Shown piece after piece: positions 18,310 through 26,984 of a stretch of 64,000 nt of DNA (position 1 is its first letter; each line of letters begins with the position of its first letter). The DNA comes from Lachnospiraceae bacterium. GTDB lineage: Bacteria > Bacillota > Clostridia > Lachnospirales > Lachnospiraceae. Below the pieces are notes generated by a model that was given only the letters and a program-made list of their open reading frames with translations, was not told the DNA's origin and did not search any database. The position numbers and the translations under genes are program-made. The stretch is taken from the NCBI GenBank assembly GCA_017474455.1, contig JAFVHP010000011.1, forward strand, positions 206,824-270,823. The letters are read 5' to 3'.

Positions 18310-18315
18310 GGAACA

Positions 18316-18327
18316 GAACAAATGTTC
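18316..18327 (+). promoter_or_regulatory. LexA/DinR SOS box of recA
   Basis: GAACAAATGTTC is a perfect GAAC-N4-GTTC operator of the Gram-positive LexA type, at the start region of the recA transcript. It implies repression by LexA, relieved when RecA filaments trigger LexA self-cleavage. Confidence 0.9.
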
Positions 18328-18338
18328 GATTACGCTGT

Positions 18339-18360
18339 CGAACGATTGGTTCGTTTTTTT
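18339..18360 (+). terminator. Terminator-like hairpin with T run in the recA leader
   Basis: CGAAC-GATTG-GTTCG forms a short 5-bp stem followed at once by a run of Ts, ending five bases before the recA ribosome-binding site (AAGGAG 18365-18370). Attenuation is possible but the stem is weak. The half-sites also resemble a LexA box with one extra spacer base. Confidence 0.4.
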
Positions 18361-18380
18361 ACAGAAGGAGATTTCGAATA

Positions 18381-19457
18381 ATGAGCATGGATCAGGAACA
18401 GAAACTGAAAGCGCTGGATGCGGCGCTGGTGCAGATAGAAAAACAGTACGGCAAGGGAGCGGTCATGAAGCTGGGTGACCCTTCCGCCCAGATGGAAGTG
18501 GAAACGATCCCTACCGGTTCGCTCTCACTGGATATAGCCCTCGGACTCGGCGGTATACCGCGGGGCAGGATCGTCGAGATCTACGGACCGGAGTCATCGG
18601 GAAAGACGACGGTCACACTGCATATGATCGCCGAGGTACAGCGCAGGGGCGGCATTGCCGGCTTCATCGACGCGGAGCATGCACTGGATCCCGTCTATGC
18701 CCGCAATATAGGTGTGGATGTTGACAATCTGTATATTTCACAGCCGGACAGCGGCGAACAGGCTTTGGAGATCACCGAGACGATGGTGCGCTCCGGCGCC
18801 ATGGATATCGTCGTGATCGACTCGGTGGCAGCCCTCGTACCCAAGGCAGAGATCGACGGGGATATGGGCGATTCCCATGTAGGCCTCCAGGCCAGGCTGA
18901 TGTCCCAGGCTCTGCGTAAATTGACCGCAGTTATCAGCAAATCCAACTGTACCGTTGTATTTATCAACCAGTTAAGGGAAAAAGTCGGCATTATGTTCGG
19001 CAATCCGGAGACGACGACCGGCGGACGCGCACTTAAGTTCTATTCTTCGGTCCGTATGGAAGTAAGGCGTATCGAATCGATCAAGCAGAGCGGTGAAGTG
19101 ACCGGCAACCGTACGCGTGTCAAAGTGGTCAAGAACAAGGTGGCACCGCCTTTCAAAGAGGCAGAATTCGATATCATGTTCGGTAAGGGCATTTCCTTTG
19201 TGGGCGATGTGCTGGATCTGGCCGCGAACGTGGATATCATCAACAAGAGCGGGGCATGGTACAACTACCGTGGGGAAAAGATCGGCCAGGGCAGGGAAAA
19301 CGCAAAACTGTATCTGCAGGAGCACCCGGATGTGCTTTACGAAGTGGAGCGCCTGGTGCGTGAGCATTACGGACTGGATCCCGACGGCGCCGTTCTTCGT
19401 TCCGCGGGTGCGGCGGCAGAGGATGCTGTTGAAGGTAAGGGAACCGATGAAGGATAA
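18381..19457 (+). CDS. recA: Recombinase RecA
   Basis: A 358-residue strand-exchange ATPase and LexA co-protease. Walker A is [12 protein letters not shown], Walker B is [11 protein letters not shown], and the L2 region is [20 protein letters not shown]. It has the usual C-terminal domain and a short acidic tail. ATG 18381 follows AAGGAG by 10 bases. The frame is open further upstream through the promoter, but that part has no homology. It overlaps recX by 11 bases. Expression is under a LexA box at 18316-18327. With ComEA, ComEC and DprA it supports transformation as well as repair. Confidence 0.98.
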   Translation: MSMDQEQKLKALDAALVQIEKQYGKGAVMKLGDPSAQMEVETIPTGSLSLDIALGLGGIPRGRIVEIYGPESSGKTTVTLHMIAEVQRRGGIAGFIDAEHALDPVYARNIGVDVDNLYISQPDSGEQALEITETMVRSGAMDIVVIDSVAALVPKAEIDGDMGDSHVGLQARLMSQALRKLTAVISKSNCTVVFINQLREKVGIMFGNPETTTGGRALKFYSSVRMEVRRIESIKQSGEVTGNRTRVKVVKNKVAPPFKEAEFDIMFGKGISFVGDVLDLAANVDIINKSGAWYNYRGEKIGQGRENAKLYLQEHPDVLYEVERLVREHYGLDPDGAVLRSAGAAAEDAVEGKGTDEG

Positions 19458-19947
19458 CGTGCCTGCCGGGAACGGCAGTTACACTGACGATTATAAAAAA
19501 GCTCTCCGCAAATGCGGAGAGCTTTTAAGCCGGCGGGATTATTCGGAAGCAAAGCTGACAGAAAAGCTGCTGGAAGCGGATCTCTCCCCGGAGGCTGTCA
19601 GGGACGCCATAGAAGAAATGAAAAAGGCGCATTACCTGGACGACCGGAGATTAGCCGCTTCCTTCGTCCGTTCTTACCTTGGCAAAAGGAGCCTGCTGCG
19701 TATCCGGCAGGACCTGAAGGAGAGAGGGATCAGCGGGGAGATCATCGATGATGTCTTTGCCGGACTGGACAGGGAAGACGCTGCCGACGCCGAGATGGGA
19801 CAGATCAGGGCTTTTCTTGTAAAGAAGAACTATTCGCCCGAAACAGCTTCCTACAGTGATAAGCAGAAGCTGATGGCTTCTCTGTACCGCAGAGGTTATG
19901 ATCCGGAGCTGATCAGGAAGGCCGTGGATACAGGGGGCTATTCTTGA
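19447..19947 (+). CDS. recX: RecX, RecA modulator
   Basis: A 166-residue, highly charged protein made of three-helix repeats. It binds RecA filaments and limits their growth. Family landmarks include [32 protein letters not shown] and a C-terminal repeat ending [21 protein letters not shown] 19447 lies inside the end of recA, so the two are translationally linked. A perfect terminator-like hairpin sits within its first 30 codons (19495-19526), probably lowering recX relative to recA. The -35 box of the rny promoter overlaps its stop codon. Confidence 0.92.
   Translation: MKDNVPAGNGSYTDDYKKALRKCGELLSRRDYSEAKLTEKLLEADLSPEAVRDAIEEMKKAHYLDDRRLAASFVRSYLGKRSLLRIRQDLKERGISGEIIDDVFAGLDREDAADAEMGQIRAFLVKKNYSPETASYSDKQKLMASLYRRGYDPELIRKAVDTGGYS
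19495..19526 (+). terminator. Intrinsic terminator embedded in the recX coding sequence
   Basis: GCTCTCCGC (19501-19509) and GCGGAGAGC (19514-19522) pair around a 4-base loop. A-T extensions make a 13-bp stem ending in TTTT. It lies at recX codons 17-27 and would end part of the recA transcripts while translating ribosomes compete with it. Confidence 0.7.
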
Positions 19948-19971
19948 CAGAAAGGCCGTTTATGGTACAAT
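19944..19971 (+). promoter_or_regulatory. rny promoter
   Basis: TTGACA (19944-19949) and TACAAT (19966-19971), 16 bases apart, about 50 bases before the rny ATG. The -35 overlaps the recX stop codon. Confidence 0.75.
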
Positions 19972-20018
19972 ATTTTTTGTTGTTTTTTGAAAACTGAATA
20001 AGGAGGTGCTCCTGTAAC

Positions 20019-21566
20019 ATGCTACTAACGATCATTGGAGTGATCGTGGCGATTGCAGTCAGTGTCCCCGTTACCTTTATCATGACTACGAACTACCGTA
20101 AACAGCAGTTCGAAAAGAAGATTGGGAACGCGGAAGAGAAGGCAAGAGCTATTATCGATGAAGCACTTGTTACTGCTGAGACCAAGAAGCGCGAAGCCCT
20201 GCTGGAAGTCAAGGAAGAATCCATCCGGACAAGAAACGATCTGGAAAAGGAGATCCGCGACCGCCGCAATGAGGTGCAGCGCAACGAACGCAGGATCCAG
20301 CAGAAGGAAGAAGCCATCGACAGGAAGACCGAGACGCTCGAACGCAAGGAACAGAGTCTCAATTCCAGGGAAGATTCACTCCGTAAGCAAAAAGAACAGG
20401 TTGAGAAACTTGGAGAGCAGCGCGTACAGGAACTGGAACGAATTTCCGGACTAACCTCTGAACAGGCAAAAGAATACCTCTTAAAGATCGTAGAAGAAGA
20501 CGTCAGGCATGATTCCGCTGTTATGATCAAGGAGATCGAAGCGGAAGCGAAAGAAGAAGCTGAGAAGAGAGCAAAGGAATATGTGGTCGGTGCGATACAG
20601 AGATGTGCCGCTGACCATGTGGCAGAATCGACGATCTCAGTCGTGCAGCTCCCCAGCGACGAAATGAAGGGAAGGATCATCGGACGGGAAGGACGTAATA
20701 TACGTACTCTCGAAACGATGACCGGTGTGGATCTGATCATTGACGACACACCTGAAGCCGTTGTTATTTCCGGCTTTGATCCCATCCGAAGGGAAGTTGC
20801 GAGGATCGCTCTCGAAAAACTCATCGTGGACGGAAGGATCCACCCGGCCAGGATCGAGGAAATGGTTGAAAAAGCACAGAAGGAAGTGGATGCCAGGATC
20901 AAGGAGGAAGGTGAAGCCGCAACTCTTGAAGTCGGTGTTCACGGGATCCATCCCGAACTTGTCAAACTTCTGGGCAGAATGCGTTTTCGTACCAGTTACG
21001 GTCAGAACGCGTTAAAGCATTCCATAGAGGTCGCACAGCTCTCAGGCCTTCTGGCCGGTGAACTGGGACTGGATGTGAGAATGGCTAAAAGAGCCGGACT
21101 CCTTCATGATATCGGCAAATCGGTCGATCATGAAATGGAAGGCTCGCATGTACAGCTGGGTGCTGAGCTGTGCCGTAAGTATAAAGAGTCTCCGATAGTG
21201 ATCAATTCGGTCGAATCACATCATGGTGATGTTGAGCCGGCCACTTTGATAGCATGTATTGTACAGGCGGCTAATACGATCTCCGCCGCAAGACCCGGAG
21301 CGAGAAGAGAAACGCTCGAAACATATACGACCAGGCTAAACCAGCTGGAAGAAATAACGAACAGCTTTAAAGGGGTAAGTAATTCTTATGCTATTCAGGC
21401 AGGCCGTGAAGTACGTGTAATGGTAGTTCCTGAGCAGATCAGTGACACGGATATGGTCCTCCTGGCAAGAGATATTTCCAAGAAGATAGAAGATGAAATG
21501 GAGTATCCCGGCCAGATCAAAGTCAGTGTTATCCGTGAATCAAGGGCGACAGATTACGCCAAGTGA
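20019..21566 (+). CDS. rny: Ribonuclease Y
   Basis: A 515-residue membrane-tethered endoribonuclease that starts mRNA decay. Order: one N-terminal membrane helix (2-23); a long charged coiled coil (about 25-200); a KH RNA-binding domain around [17 protein letters not shown]; and an HD domain with [17 protein letters not shown] and an intact H-D pair. The tail [15 protein letters not shown] is typical. AGGAGGTG precedes ATG 20019, and it has its own promoter. Length is normal. A strong terminator follows at 21593-21627. Confidence 0.97.
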   Translation: MLLTIIGVIVAIAVSVPVTFIMTTNYRKQQFEKKIGNAEEKARAIIDEALVTAETKKREALLEVKEESIRTRNDLEKEIRDRRNEVQRNERRIQQKEEAIDRKTETLERKEQSLNSREDSLRKQKEQVEKLGEQRVQELERISGLTSEQAKEYLLKIVEEDVRHDSAVMIKEIEAEAKEEAEKRAKEYVVGAIQRCAADHVAESTISVVQLPSDEMKGRIIGREGRNIRTLETMTGVDLIIDDTPEAVVISGFDPIRREVARIALEKLIVDGRIHPARIEEMVEKAQKEVDARIKEEGEAATLEVGVHGIHPELVKLLGRMRFRTSYGQNALKHSIEVAQLSGLLAGELGLDVRMAKRAGLLHDIGKSVDHEMEGSHVQLGAELCRKYKESPIVINSVESHHGDVEPATLIACIVQAANTISAARPGARRETLETYTTRLNQLEEITNSFKGVSNSYAIQAGREVRVMVVPEQISDTDMVLLARDISKKIEDEMEYPGQIKVSVIRESRATDYAK

Positions 21567-21592
21567 TCCTAAGTACTCAAAAGAACAGAATC

Positions 21593-21627
21593 ATGCCGGC
21601 TGTCTTAACAGACAGCCGGCATTTTTA
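21593..21627 (+). terminator. Intrinsic terminator after rny
   Basis: Perfect 12-bp stem ATGCCGGCTGTC/GACAGCCGGCAT with a 6-base loop and a T-rich tail. Confidence 0.92.
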
Positions 21628-21651
21628 TCAGTCTGCAGGCTTGGAGAATAT

Positions 21652-22593
21652 ATGGCTGAAATTTATCTTGAAAGCTTCATGCAGTATCTGTCGGATGAAA
21701 AAGGCCTGAAAGATGCCTCCGTCAGGGCAGGGAAAAAAGAAGCGGAACGGTTCGGAGAGTATCTGGACAGCGAAGGGATACGGAACATCAGCGACCTTCT
21801 TCCTTCTTCCTATCAACGCTACCTGGAGAAAGAAGCAAAAGTAATGGGCACAGCGGCATTTAACAGGCTTAAAAGCTGTATGCGGTCTTATTTCAGGTTC
21901 CTGAATTCCAGAAGGCTGATCTCATATTACGATTCGTTTGTTGAAGAAACGGATGCTTTCATGAAAAATGATACAGGGCAGTCGCCGCAGGATACCGGTA
22001 AAGACGGGGAGGCACGGGCTGATATACTTGATTATGCGCAGCTCCGTGCCTTGTTTGAAGCACCTGATGACGGATCGTTTACCGGGATCAGGGACAGAGC
22101 TATGCTTGAGCTGATCTATTCCGCAGCCTTAAGGGCGGAGGAAGTGCTCTCGCTCAGGGTCTCGGACCTGGATCTCCAGCTGAATATCTGTTTTCTACGG
22201 CACAGTCCTTTCGAACGTGAGATGGCCCCCTTCGGCAGCCGCGCCAGACGCGCCCTGGAAGCGTATCTGACGATGATGAAAGGCTTTTTTACCGCCAGGG
22301 ACGACGTCCTTTTCCTGAATCAGAACGGCCAGCCCATGTCCAGGCAGGGGCTTTGGAAAATGATCTCCAAGCACGGCAAAAATGCGGGGATCGATCGTCC
22401 GGTGTCTGTCAGTATGCTCAGAGATTCTTTTGCCGCGCACCTGATGGAGAACGGGGCCGATGCACTCCAGACAGCCTATGCGCTCGGCTTAAAGGGCAGC
22501 AGCTTTGCTTCAAGACTGGGGACAGACCAGGGCACCCGGAGCGGGACCGGCGGTGATAAGAGCTTCAGGAAGGCCAGAGAGCTTGAGAACTGA
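21652..22593 (+). CDS. Xer-like tyrosine recombinase homologue lacking catalytic residues
   Basis: A 313-residue protein with the two-domain Xer layout: N-terminal SAM-like core-binding domain (FMQYLSDEKGLKDASV ...) and C-terminal domain. The first catalytic arginine (SAALRAEEVLSLRV) and second arginine (SMLRDSFAAHLMENGAD) are kept. The beta-hairpin lysine is not recognisable. The histidine before the second arginine is serine, the GH motif reads GLKG, and no nucleophilic tyrosine is found where STxxYxH should be. The other frames at the 3' end supply no tyrosine either, so this is not a frameshift artefact. Probably a DNA-binding, non-cleaving paralogue. ATG 21652 follows GGAGA. Confidence 0.72.
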   Translation: MAEIYLESFMQYLSDEKGLKDASVRAGKKEAERFGEYLDSEGIRNISDLLPSSYQRYLEKEAKVMGTAAFNRLKSCMRSYFRFLNSRRLISYYDSFVEETDAFMKNDTGQSPQDTGKDGEARADILDYAQLRALFEAPDDGSFTGIRDRAMLELIYSAALRAEEVLSLRVSDLDLQLNICFLRHSPFEREMAPFGSRARRALEAYLTMMKGFFTARDDVLFLNQNGQPMSRQGLWKMISKHGKNAGIDRPVSVSMLRDSFAAHLMENGADALQTAYALGLKGSSFASRLGTDQGTRSGTGGDKSFRKARELEN

Positions 22594-22689
22594 TAGCTGC
22601 ACGTCCAAGACCGCACCTGTCAGAAACCGGAATATGATATATAAGCCGGTTTTACCGGAATGATACATTAAAACAAGGAGGAAAAATCA

Positions 22690-23718
22690 ATGTCTTTTAC
22701 TTACGTCCAGCCGCTGCCTACACCTGAAGAGATCAAATACGAGTTTCCGCTGCCTTCCTCCTATGCAGAGATCAAAAAAGTAAGGGATGAAGAGATCGCC
22801 GGTGTCCTGACGGGAAAGAACGACAGGTTCATGGTCATCATCGGCCCCTGTTCCGCTGATAATGAGAGTGCTGTCTGCGAATATGTCAGCCGCCTGGCAG
22901 GTCTGTATGACGAAGTCAGGGACAGGCTCATCCTGATCCCGAGGATCTATACGAACAAGCCGAGAACGACCGGATCGGGGTATAAGGGCATAACATCACA
23001 GCCTGATCCCGCGCAGAGGCCGGATTTTCGGGCAGGCCTTATTGCCATGCGGAAGATGCATATCCATGCGATCGAAGCATCCGGCCTCACCAGTGCCGAT
23101 GAAATGCTCTACCCGGAAAACTGGGGATATGTTGAAGACATCCTTTCTTATGTCGCCATTGGAGCCAGATCTGTCGAAGACCAGCAGCACAGGCTCACGG
23201 TCTCAGGCTTTGACGTGGCGGCGGGGATGAAAAACCCCACCAGCGGAGACCTTACGGTCATGCTGAATTCGGTCTTTGCCGCCCAGCATCCGCATGAGTT
23301 CACGTACCGCGGCCATGAAGTCATGACGAGCGGCAACCCGCTGGCGCATACAGTGCTGAGAGGATCGGTCGATCCCAATGGCAGAGATATCCCCAACTAC
23401 CATTATGAAGATCTGGTCCGCCTGATCGAACTCTATAAGCAGTATGAACTGAAGAATCCTGCCTGTGTGATCGATACCAATCACAGCAACTCGGGAAAGA
23501 AATTCAAGCAGCAGATCCGGATAGCCAAAGAGGTCCTGCATAACAGGACCGAAAATCCCGATGTATGCAGGATGGTCAAGGGACTGATGATAGAGAGCTA
23601 TCTTGAGGAAGGGACGCAGAAGATCGGGGAAGGTGTCTACGGAAGATCCATAACGGATCCGTGCCTTGGCTGGGAAGATACCCGGAGGCTTATCCTCGAG
23701 ATTGCGGAAGCAGTCTGA
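22690..23718 (+). CDS. aroF: 3-deoxy-7-phosphoheptulonate (DAHP) synthase, class I AroG/AroF type
   Basis: A 342-residue enzyme condensing phosphoenolpyruvate and erythrose 4-phosphate, the entry step to aromatic amino acids. Signatures: MVIIGPCSADN, NKPRTTGSGYKGI, VAAGMKNPTSGD and DTNHSNSGKK, with metal and PEP ligands. Homology is to the E. coli-type enzyme. There is no fused chorismate mutase and no recognisable extra regulatory domain. ATG 22690 follows AAGGAGG. It is a stand-alone gene between the Xer-like gene and glgA. I cannot tell which aromatic amino acid inhibits it; the symbol is chosen by family only. Confidence 0.92.
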   Translation: MSFTYVQPLPTPEEIKYEFPLPSSYAEIKKVRDEEIAGVLTGKNDRFMVIIGPCSADNESAVCEYVSRLAGLYDEVRDRLILIPRIYTNKPRTTGSGYKGITSQPDPAQRPDFRAGLIAMRKMHIHAIEASGLTSADEMLYPENWGYVEDILSYVAIGARSVEDQQHRLTVSGFDVAAGMKNPTSGDLTVMLNSVFAAQHPHEFTYRGHEVMTSGNPLAHTVLRGSVDPNGRDIPNYHYEDLVRLIELYKQYELKNPACVIDTNHSNSGKKFKQQIRIAKEVLHNRTENPDVCRMVKGLMIESYLEEGTQKIGEGVYGRSITDPCLGWEDTRRLILEIAEAV

Positions 23719-23774
23719 GACCTTCGCAAATGTTACAAAAATATACTGAAGATCCCACTTCCTGATGAACAATT

Positions 23775-23805
23775 TTGCCACAAGAAGTGACTTCTCTGGT
23801 ATTAT
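23775..23805 (+). promoter_or_regulatory. Possible glgA promoter
   Basis: TTGCCA (23775-23780) and TATTAT (23800-23805) lie 19 bases apart, about 50 bases before the glgA ATG. The spacing is long, so confidence is modest. Confidence 0.35.
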
Positions 23806-23852
23806 ATGATTGTCGGTGTTATTACAGTTGTTCCGCTGTGAAAGGAGCTGTC

Positions 23853-25301
23853 ATGAGGTCAATACTGTTCGCGGCTTCCGAAGGTGTGCCGTATATCAAA
23901 ACCGGAGGTCTGGCCGATGTTGTCGGATCGCTGCCGGTGGCTATTGACAAAGAATACTATGATGTGAGGGTCATTCTCCCCAAATATTCATGCATGAAGC
24001 AGGAGATCAAGGACCGGATGGAATTTGTCTGCAGCTTTTACATGGATTTCAACTGGAGAAGCATGTATGTTGGCATCCTTAAGACGGTAACTGATGGGAT
24101 CACATGCTATTTTGTTGACAACGAAGAACTTTTCTCCTCAGATAAAGTCTATACGGACGATCCGCTTTTCGAGATCAAGAGATTCGCGTTCTTCTCAAAA
24201 GCAGTTCTTTCCGCGCTTCCGCTGCTCGGCTTCAGGCCGGACCTGATCCACTGCCATGACTGGCAGACGGGCCTGATTCCCGTATACCTGAAGGAACGGT
24301 TCCAGGATAATGACTTTTTCCGCGGGATCAAGAGCGTTATGACGATCCATAACCTCAAGTTCCAGGGCAAATGGGGCATCAATGACGTCGAGAATATAAC
24401 GGGTCTTTCCGGATACTATTTCACACCGGATAAACTGGAAGCCTACAGGGATGCCAATCTCTTGAAAGGCGGCCTTGTCTATGCGGATGCCATTACGACT
24501 GTTTCTCCCACTTACGCAAAAGAGATCCGTACGCCTTTCTACGGAGAGGGACTGGACGGTCTGCTGAACGCCAGAGCAGGAGACTTAAGAGGTATTCTGA
24601 ACGGTATAGACTATACAGCCTACGATCCTTCGAATGATAAGTTCATACCTCACCAGTATGACGCGTCCAATTTCAGGAAGATCAAGATCAAGAACAAGAG
24701 GGAACTCCAGAAACAGCTCGGACTGGCGGAAGATGACAAGTGCTTCCTGATCGGTATCGTATCCAGACTTTCTGACCAGAAAGGTTTCGATCTGATCGCG
24801 TATGTACTGGAAGAGATGCTCTGCAACGACGCGATCCAGATAGCTGTCCTGGGAACCGGCGAAGAGCAGTACGAGAACATGTTCCGCTATTTCGCATGGA
24901 AATACGGTGAGAAGATCTCGGCGAACATCTATTATTCCGAGGAACTTTCACACAGGATCTATGCCGGATGCGACGCGTTCCTGATGCCTTCGCTGTTTGA
25001 ACCCTGCGGGCTCAGCCAGCTGATGGCTCTGCGCTACGGTACTGTCCCGATCGTCAGGGAGACCGGCGGCCTTGCAGATACTGTAGTGCCTTACAACCGT
25101 TATACAGGTGAAGGAACAGGGTTCTCATTCGCCAATTACAACGCACATGAGATGATGAGCGCGGTCCGCTATGCGGAGTCCATCTACTACGATCACAAGC
25201 GTGACTGGAATAAGATCGTGGAAAGAGCCATGGCTGCCGACTTCTCATGGAAGGTATCCGCCGGTGCGTACCAGGAAATGTATGACTGGCTGATCGGGTA
25301 A
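23853..25301 (+). CDS. glgA: Glycogen synthase (GT5, ADP-glucose)
   Basis: A 482-residue GT-B enzyme elongating alpha-1,4-glucan from ADP-glucose. The N-terminal KTGGLADVVGSLP loop, HDWQTGLIPVY, VSRLSDQKGFDLI and the C-terminal EPCGLSQLMALRYGTVPI motif are all intact. ATG 23853 is set by AAAGGAG at 23841-23847 and by the ILFAASEGVPYIKTGGL beginning; the longer frame to 23775 has no homology. No glgC, glgB or glgP is nearby, so it is separated from a classical glycogen operon. The flippase gene follows after 4 bases. Confidence 0.95.
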   Translation: MRSILFAASEGVPYIKTGGLADVVGSLPVAIDKEYYDVRVILPKYSCMKQEIKDRMEFVCSFYMDFNWRSMYVGILKTVTDGITCYFVDNEELFSSDKVYTDDPLFEIKRFAFFSKAVLSALPLLGFRPDLIHCHDWQTGLIPVYLKERFQDNDFFRGIKSVMTIHNLKFQGKWGINDVENITGLSGYYFTPDKLEAYRDANLLKGGLVYADAITTVSPTYAKEIRTPFYGEGLDGLLNARAGDLRGILNGIDYTAYDPSNDKFIPHQYDASNFRKIKIKNKRELQKQLGLAEDDKCFLIGIVSRLSDQKGFDLIAYVLEEMLCNDAIQIAVLGTGEEQYENMFRYFAWKYGEKISANIYYSEELSHRIYAGCDAFLMPSLFEPCGLSQLMALRYGTVPIVRETGGLADTVVPYNRYTGEGTGFSFANYNAHEMMSAVRYAESIYYDHKRDWNKIVERAMAADFSWKVSAGAYQEMYDWLIG

Positions 25302-25305
25302 CCGG

Positions 25306-26982
25306 ATGCATATAGTCGGTATCCATCTTGACCAGGCATCAGGAGAAGGGCAGAACAGAACATTCGTGCAGGCCGGTATTCTGGCCGGCGCGAGCATCGT
25401 TGTCAGGATCATCGGCCTGCTGTACCGTTCACCGCTCACCGCCATTATCGGAGATGAGGGTAACGGATATTACGGGCTGGCTTATAATATCTATACGATC
25501 GTTCTGCTGATATCTTCATACAGCATCCCGTCGGCCATATCCAAGATCATGGCTGAGAAGCTGGCGCTGGAACATTATAAGAGTGCGCGGAGAGTGTTTG
25601 TCTGCGCACTCTTTTATGCCCTTGCGGCAGGACTTGCGGCGAGCCTTTTCCTGTTTTTCGCGGCGCCTGTCCTTGTACCTGCCACTTCCGTGCCTGTACT
25701 GAGGGTGTTTGCCCCGACCATATTCATATTCGGCATACTGGGTGTGCTGAGGGGGTTTTTTCAGGCACACAGGACAATGATGCCGACATCCGTATCCCAG
25801 ATACTGGAGCAGTTGGCAAACGCGATCGTCAGTATCGCAGCCGCATGGCTGCTTATACAGACGGTCAGGGAGACCATGCCGGCAAAAGCACCGCTGTACG
25901 GTGCGATCGGCTCAGCGCTGGGCACCGGCGCAGGTGTACTGATAGCCCTCCTGTTCATGGCCTGGTGCTATCTGGTAAATGTGGACCTTTTAAAGAACAG
26001 GATCTACTCGGATAAGACCGAGCCGGAATCATACCGGTCGATCATGATACAGACGGTCAGGAATATAACACCGTTTATCATGAGCAGTTTTATCCTGAAC
26101 TTGACGACATCCCTGAACCAGACGATCTATATAAAAATGATGATCAATACCCATGGCGCGGACGAGATAGCGGTCACCACCATGTACGGTCTTTTTTCCA
26201 ACAAGGCAGTCGTCATCACCAATATACCGATCTCCATTGCAACGGCAGTATCTGCTGCCATCATTCCCGGTATATCCACGGCCTTTGCCCGCGGCGACCT
26301 GGATGAGACAAGGTCCAGATGCAGAAACGCGAACCGCATGACATTTATGATCGCCATGCCCTGTACGATAGGGCTGATGGTCTTTGCCTGGCCGGTCACG
26401 CTCCTTCTGTTCCCGCAGATGATGACGCTGGAAACAGCTTCTTCGCTTCTGGCCGTTCTGTCGATCACAGTTGTCTTTTATTCTGTATCCACTGTGACCA
26501 ACGCTGTGCTTCAGGGTATCGGCAGGATGCATATGCCCCTGGTCAGCGCCGGGATAGCCCTTGTGATCCAGACGGTCCTTCTCGTCCTTCTGGTCAGGTA
26601 TACGGATATGGGGATCTATTCACTTGTCCTGGTCAGTATTATTTATTCTGTACTTATTTTTATTTTCAATATGCTCTTCATCAGGAAGTATCTGAAAGTG
26701 CGGGAGGATGTGCTCGGAGATTACGCGCTCCCGCTGCTGGCATCCATGATCATGGGGGTCGGTTCGATCACTTTATATATCATTATTTTCAAACTTGCGT
26801 CGCTGTCCGTAAGCAGTCTGTATTTTGTGAATGTGATCGCCATTTTCCCTTCGATCATCGTTGCCATAATGCTGTATTTCTTTGTACTGATACGATTTGG
26901 CGTCATCGGCACGGATGATTTTCTTGCCCTTCCCAAGGGAAGGTTCATTGTCAGAGTGTTAAGACGCCTGCGCTGGATCTGA
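25306..26982 (+). CDS. MATE-like polysaccharide/lipid flippase (SpoVB/MurJ superfamily)
   Basis: A 558-residue protein with about 14 membrane segments. The N-terminus FVQAGILAGASIVVRIIGLLYRSPL matches the SpoVB/MurJ/Wzx type of multidrug/oligosaccharidyl-lipid exporter. Such proteins flip lipid-linked sugars, for example lipid II or polysaccharide units, to the outer face. The start at ATG 25306 is 4 bases after the glgA stop with no strong ribosome-binding site, so translational coupling is likely. The rqcH gene follows at 2 bases. Substrate is unknown; a peptidoglycan role is plausible but cannot be fixed from sequence. Confidence 0.85.
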   Translation: MHIVGIHLDQASGEGQNRTFVQAGILAGASIVVRIIGLLYRSPLTAIIGDEGNGYYGLAYNIYTIVLLISSYSIPSAISKIMAEKLALEHYKSARRVFVCALFYALAAGLAASLFLFFAAPVLVPATSVPVLRVFAPTIFIFGILGVLRGFFQAHRTMMPTSVSQILEQLANAIVSIAAAWLLIQTVRETMPAKAPLYGAIGSALGTGAGVLIALLFMAWCYLVNVDLLKNRIYSDKTEPESYRSIMIQTVRNITPFIMSSFILNLTTSLNQTIYIKMMINTHGADEIAVTTMYGLFSNKAVVITNIPISIATAVSAAIIPGISTAFARGDLDETRSRCRNANRMTFMIAMPCTIGLMVFAWPVTLLLFPQMMTLETASSLLAVLSITVVFYSVSTVTNAVLQGIGRMHMPLVSAGIALVIQTVLLVLLVRYTDMGIYSLVLVSIIYSVLIFIFNMLFIRKYLKVREDVLGDYALPLLASMIMGVGSITLYIIIFKLASLSVSSLYFVNVIAIFPSIIVAIMLYFFVLIRFGVIGTDDFLALPKGRFIVRVLRRLRWI

Positions 26983-26984
26983 AC

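Noticed and set aside
18300-18380. N-terminal extension of RecA by 27 residues
   Set aside because: The extension spans the LexA box and leader hairpin; AAGGAG before ATG 18381 and RecA homology fix the start.
21652-22593. A frameshift hiding the recombinase tyrosine
   Set aside because: Neither alternative frame at the 3' end encodes a matching tyrosine or the GH motif, so the loss looks genuine.
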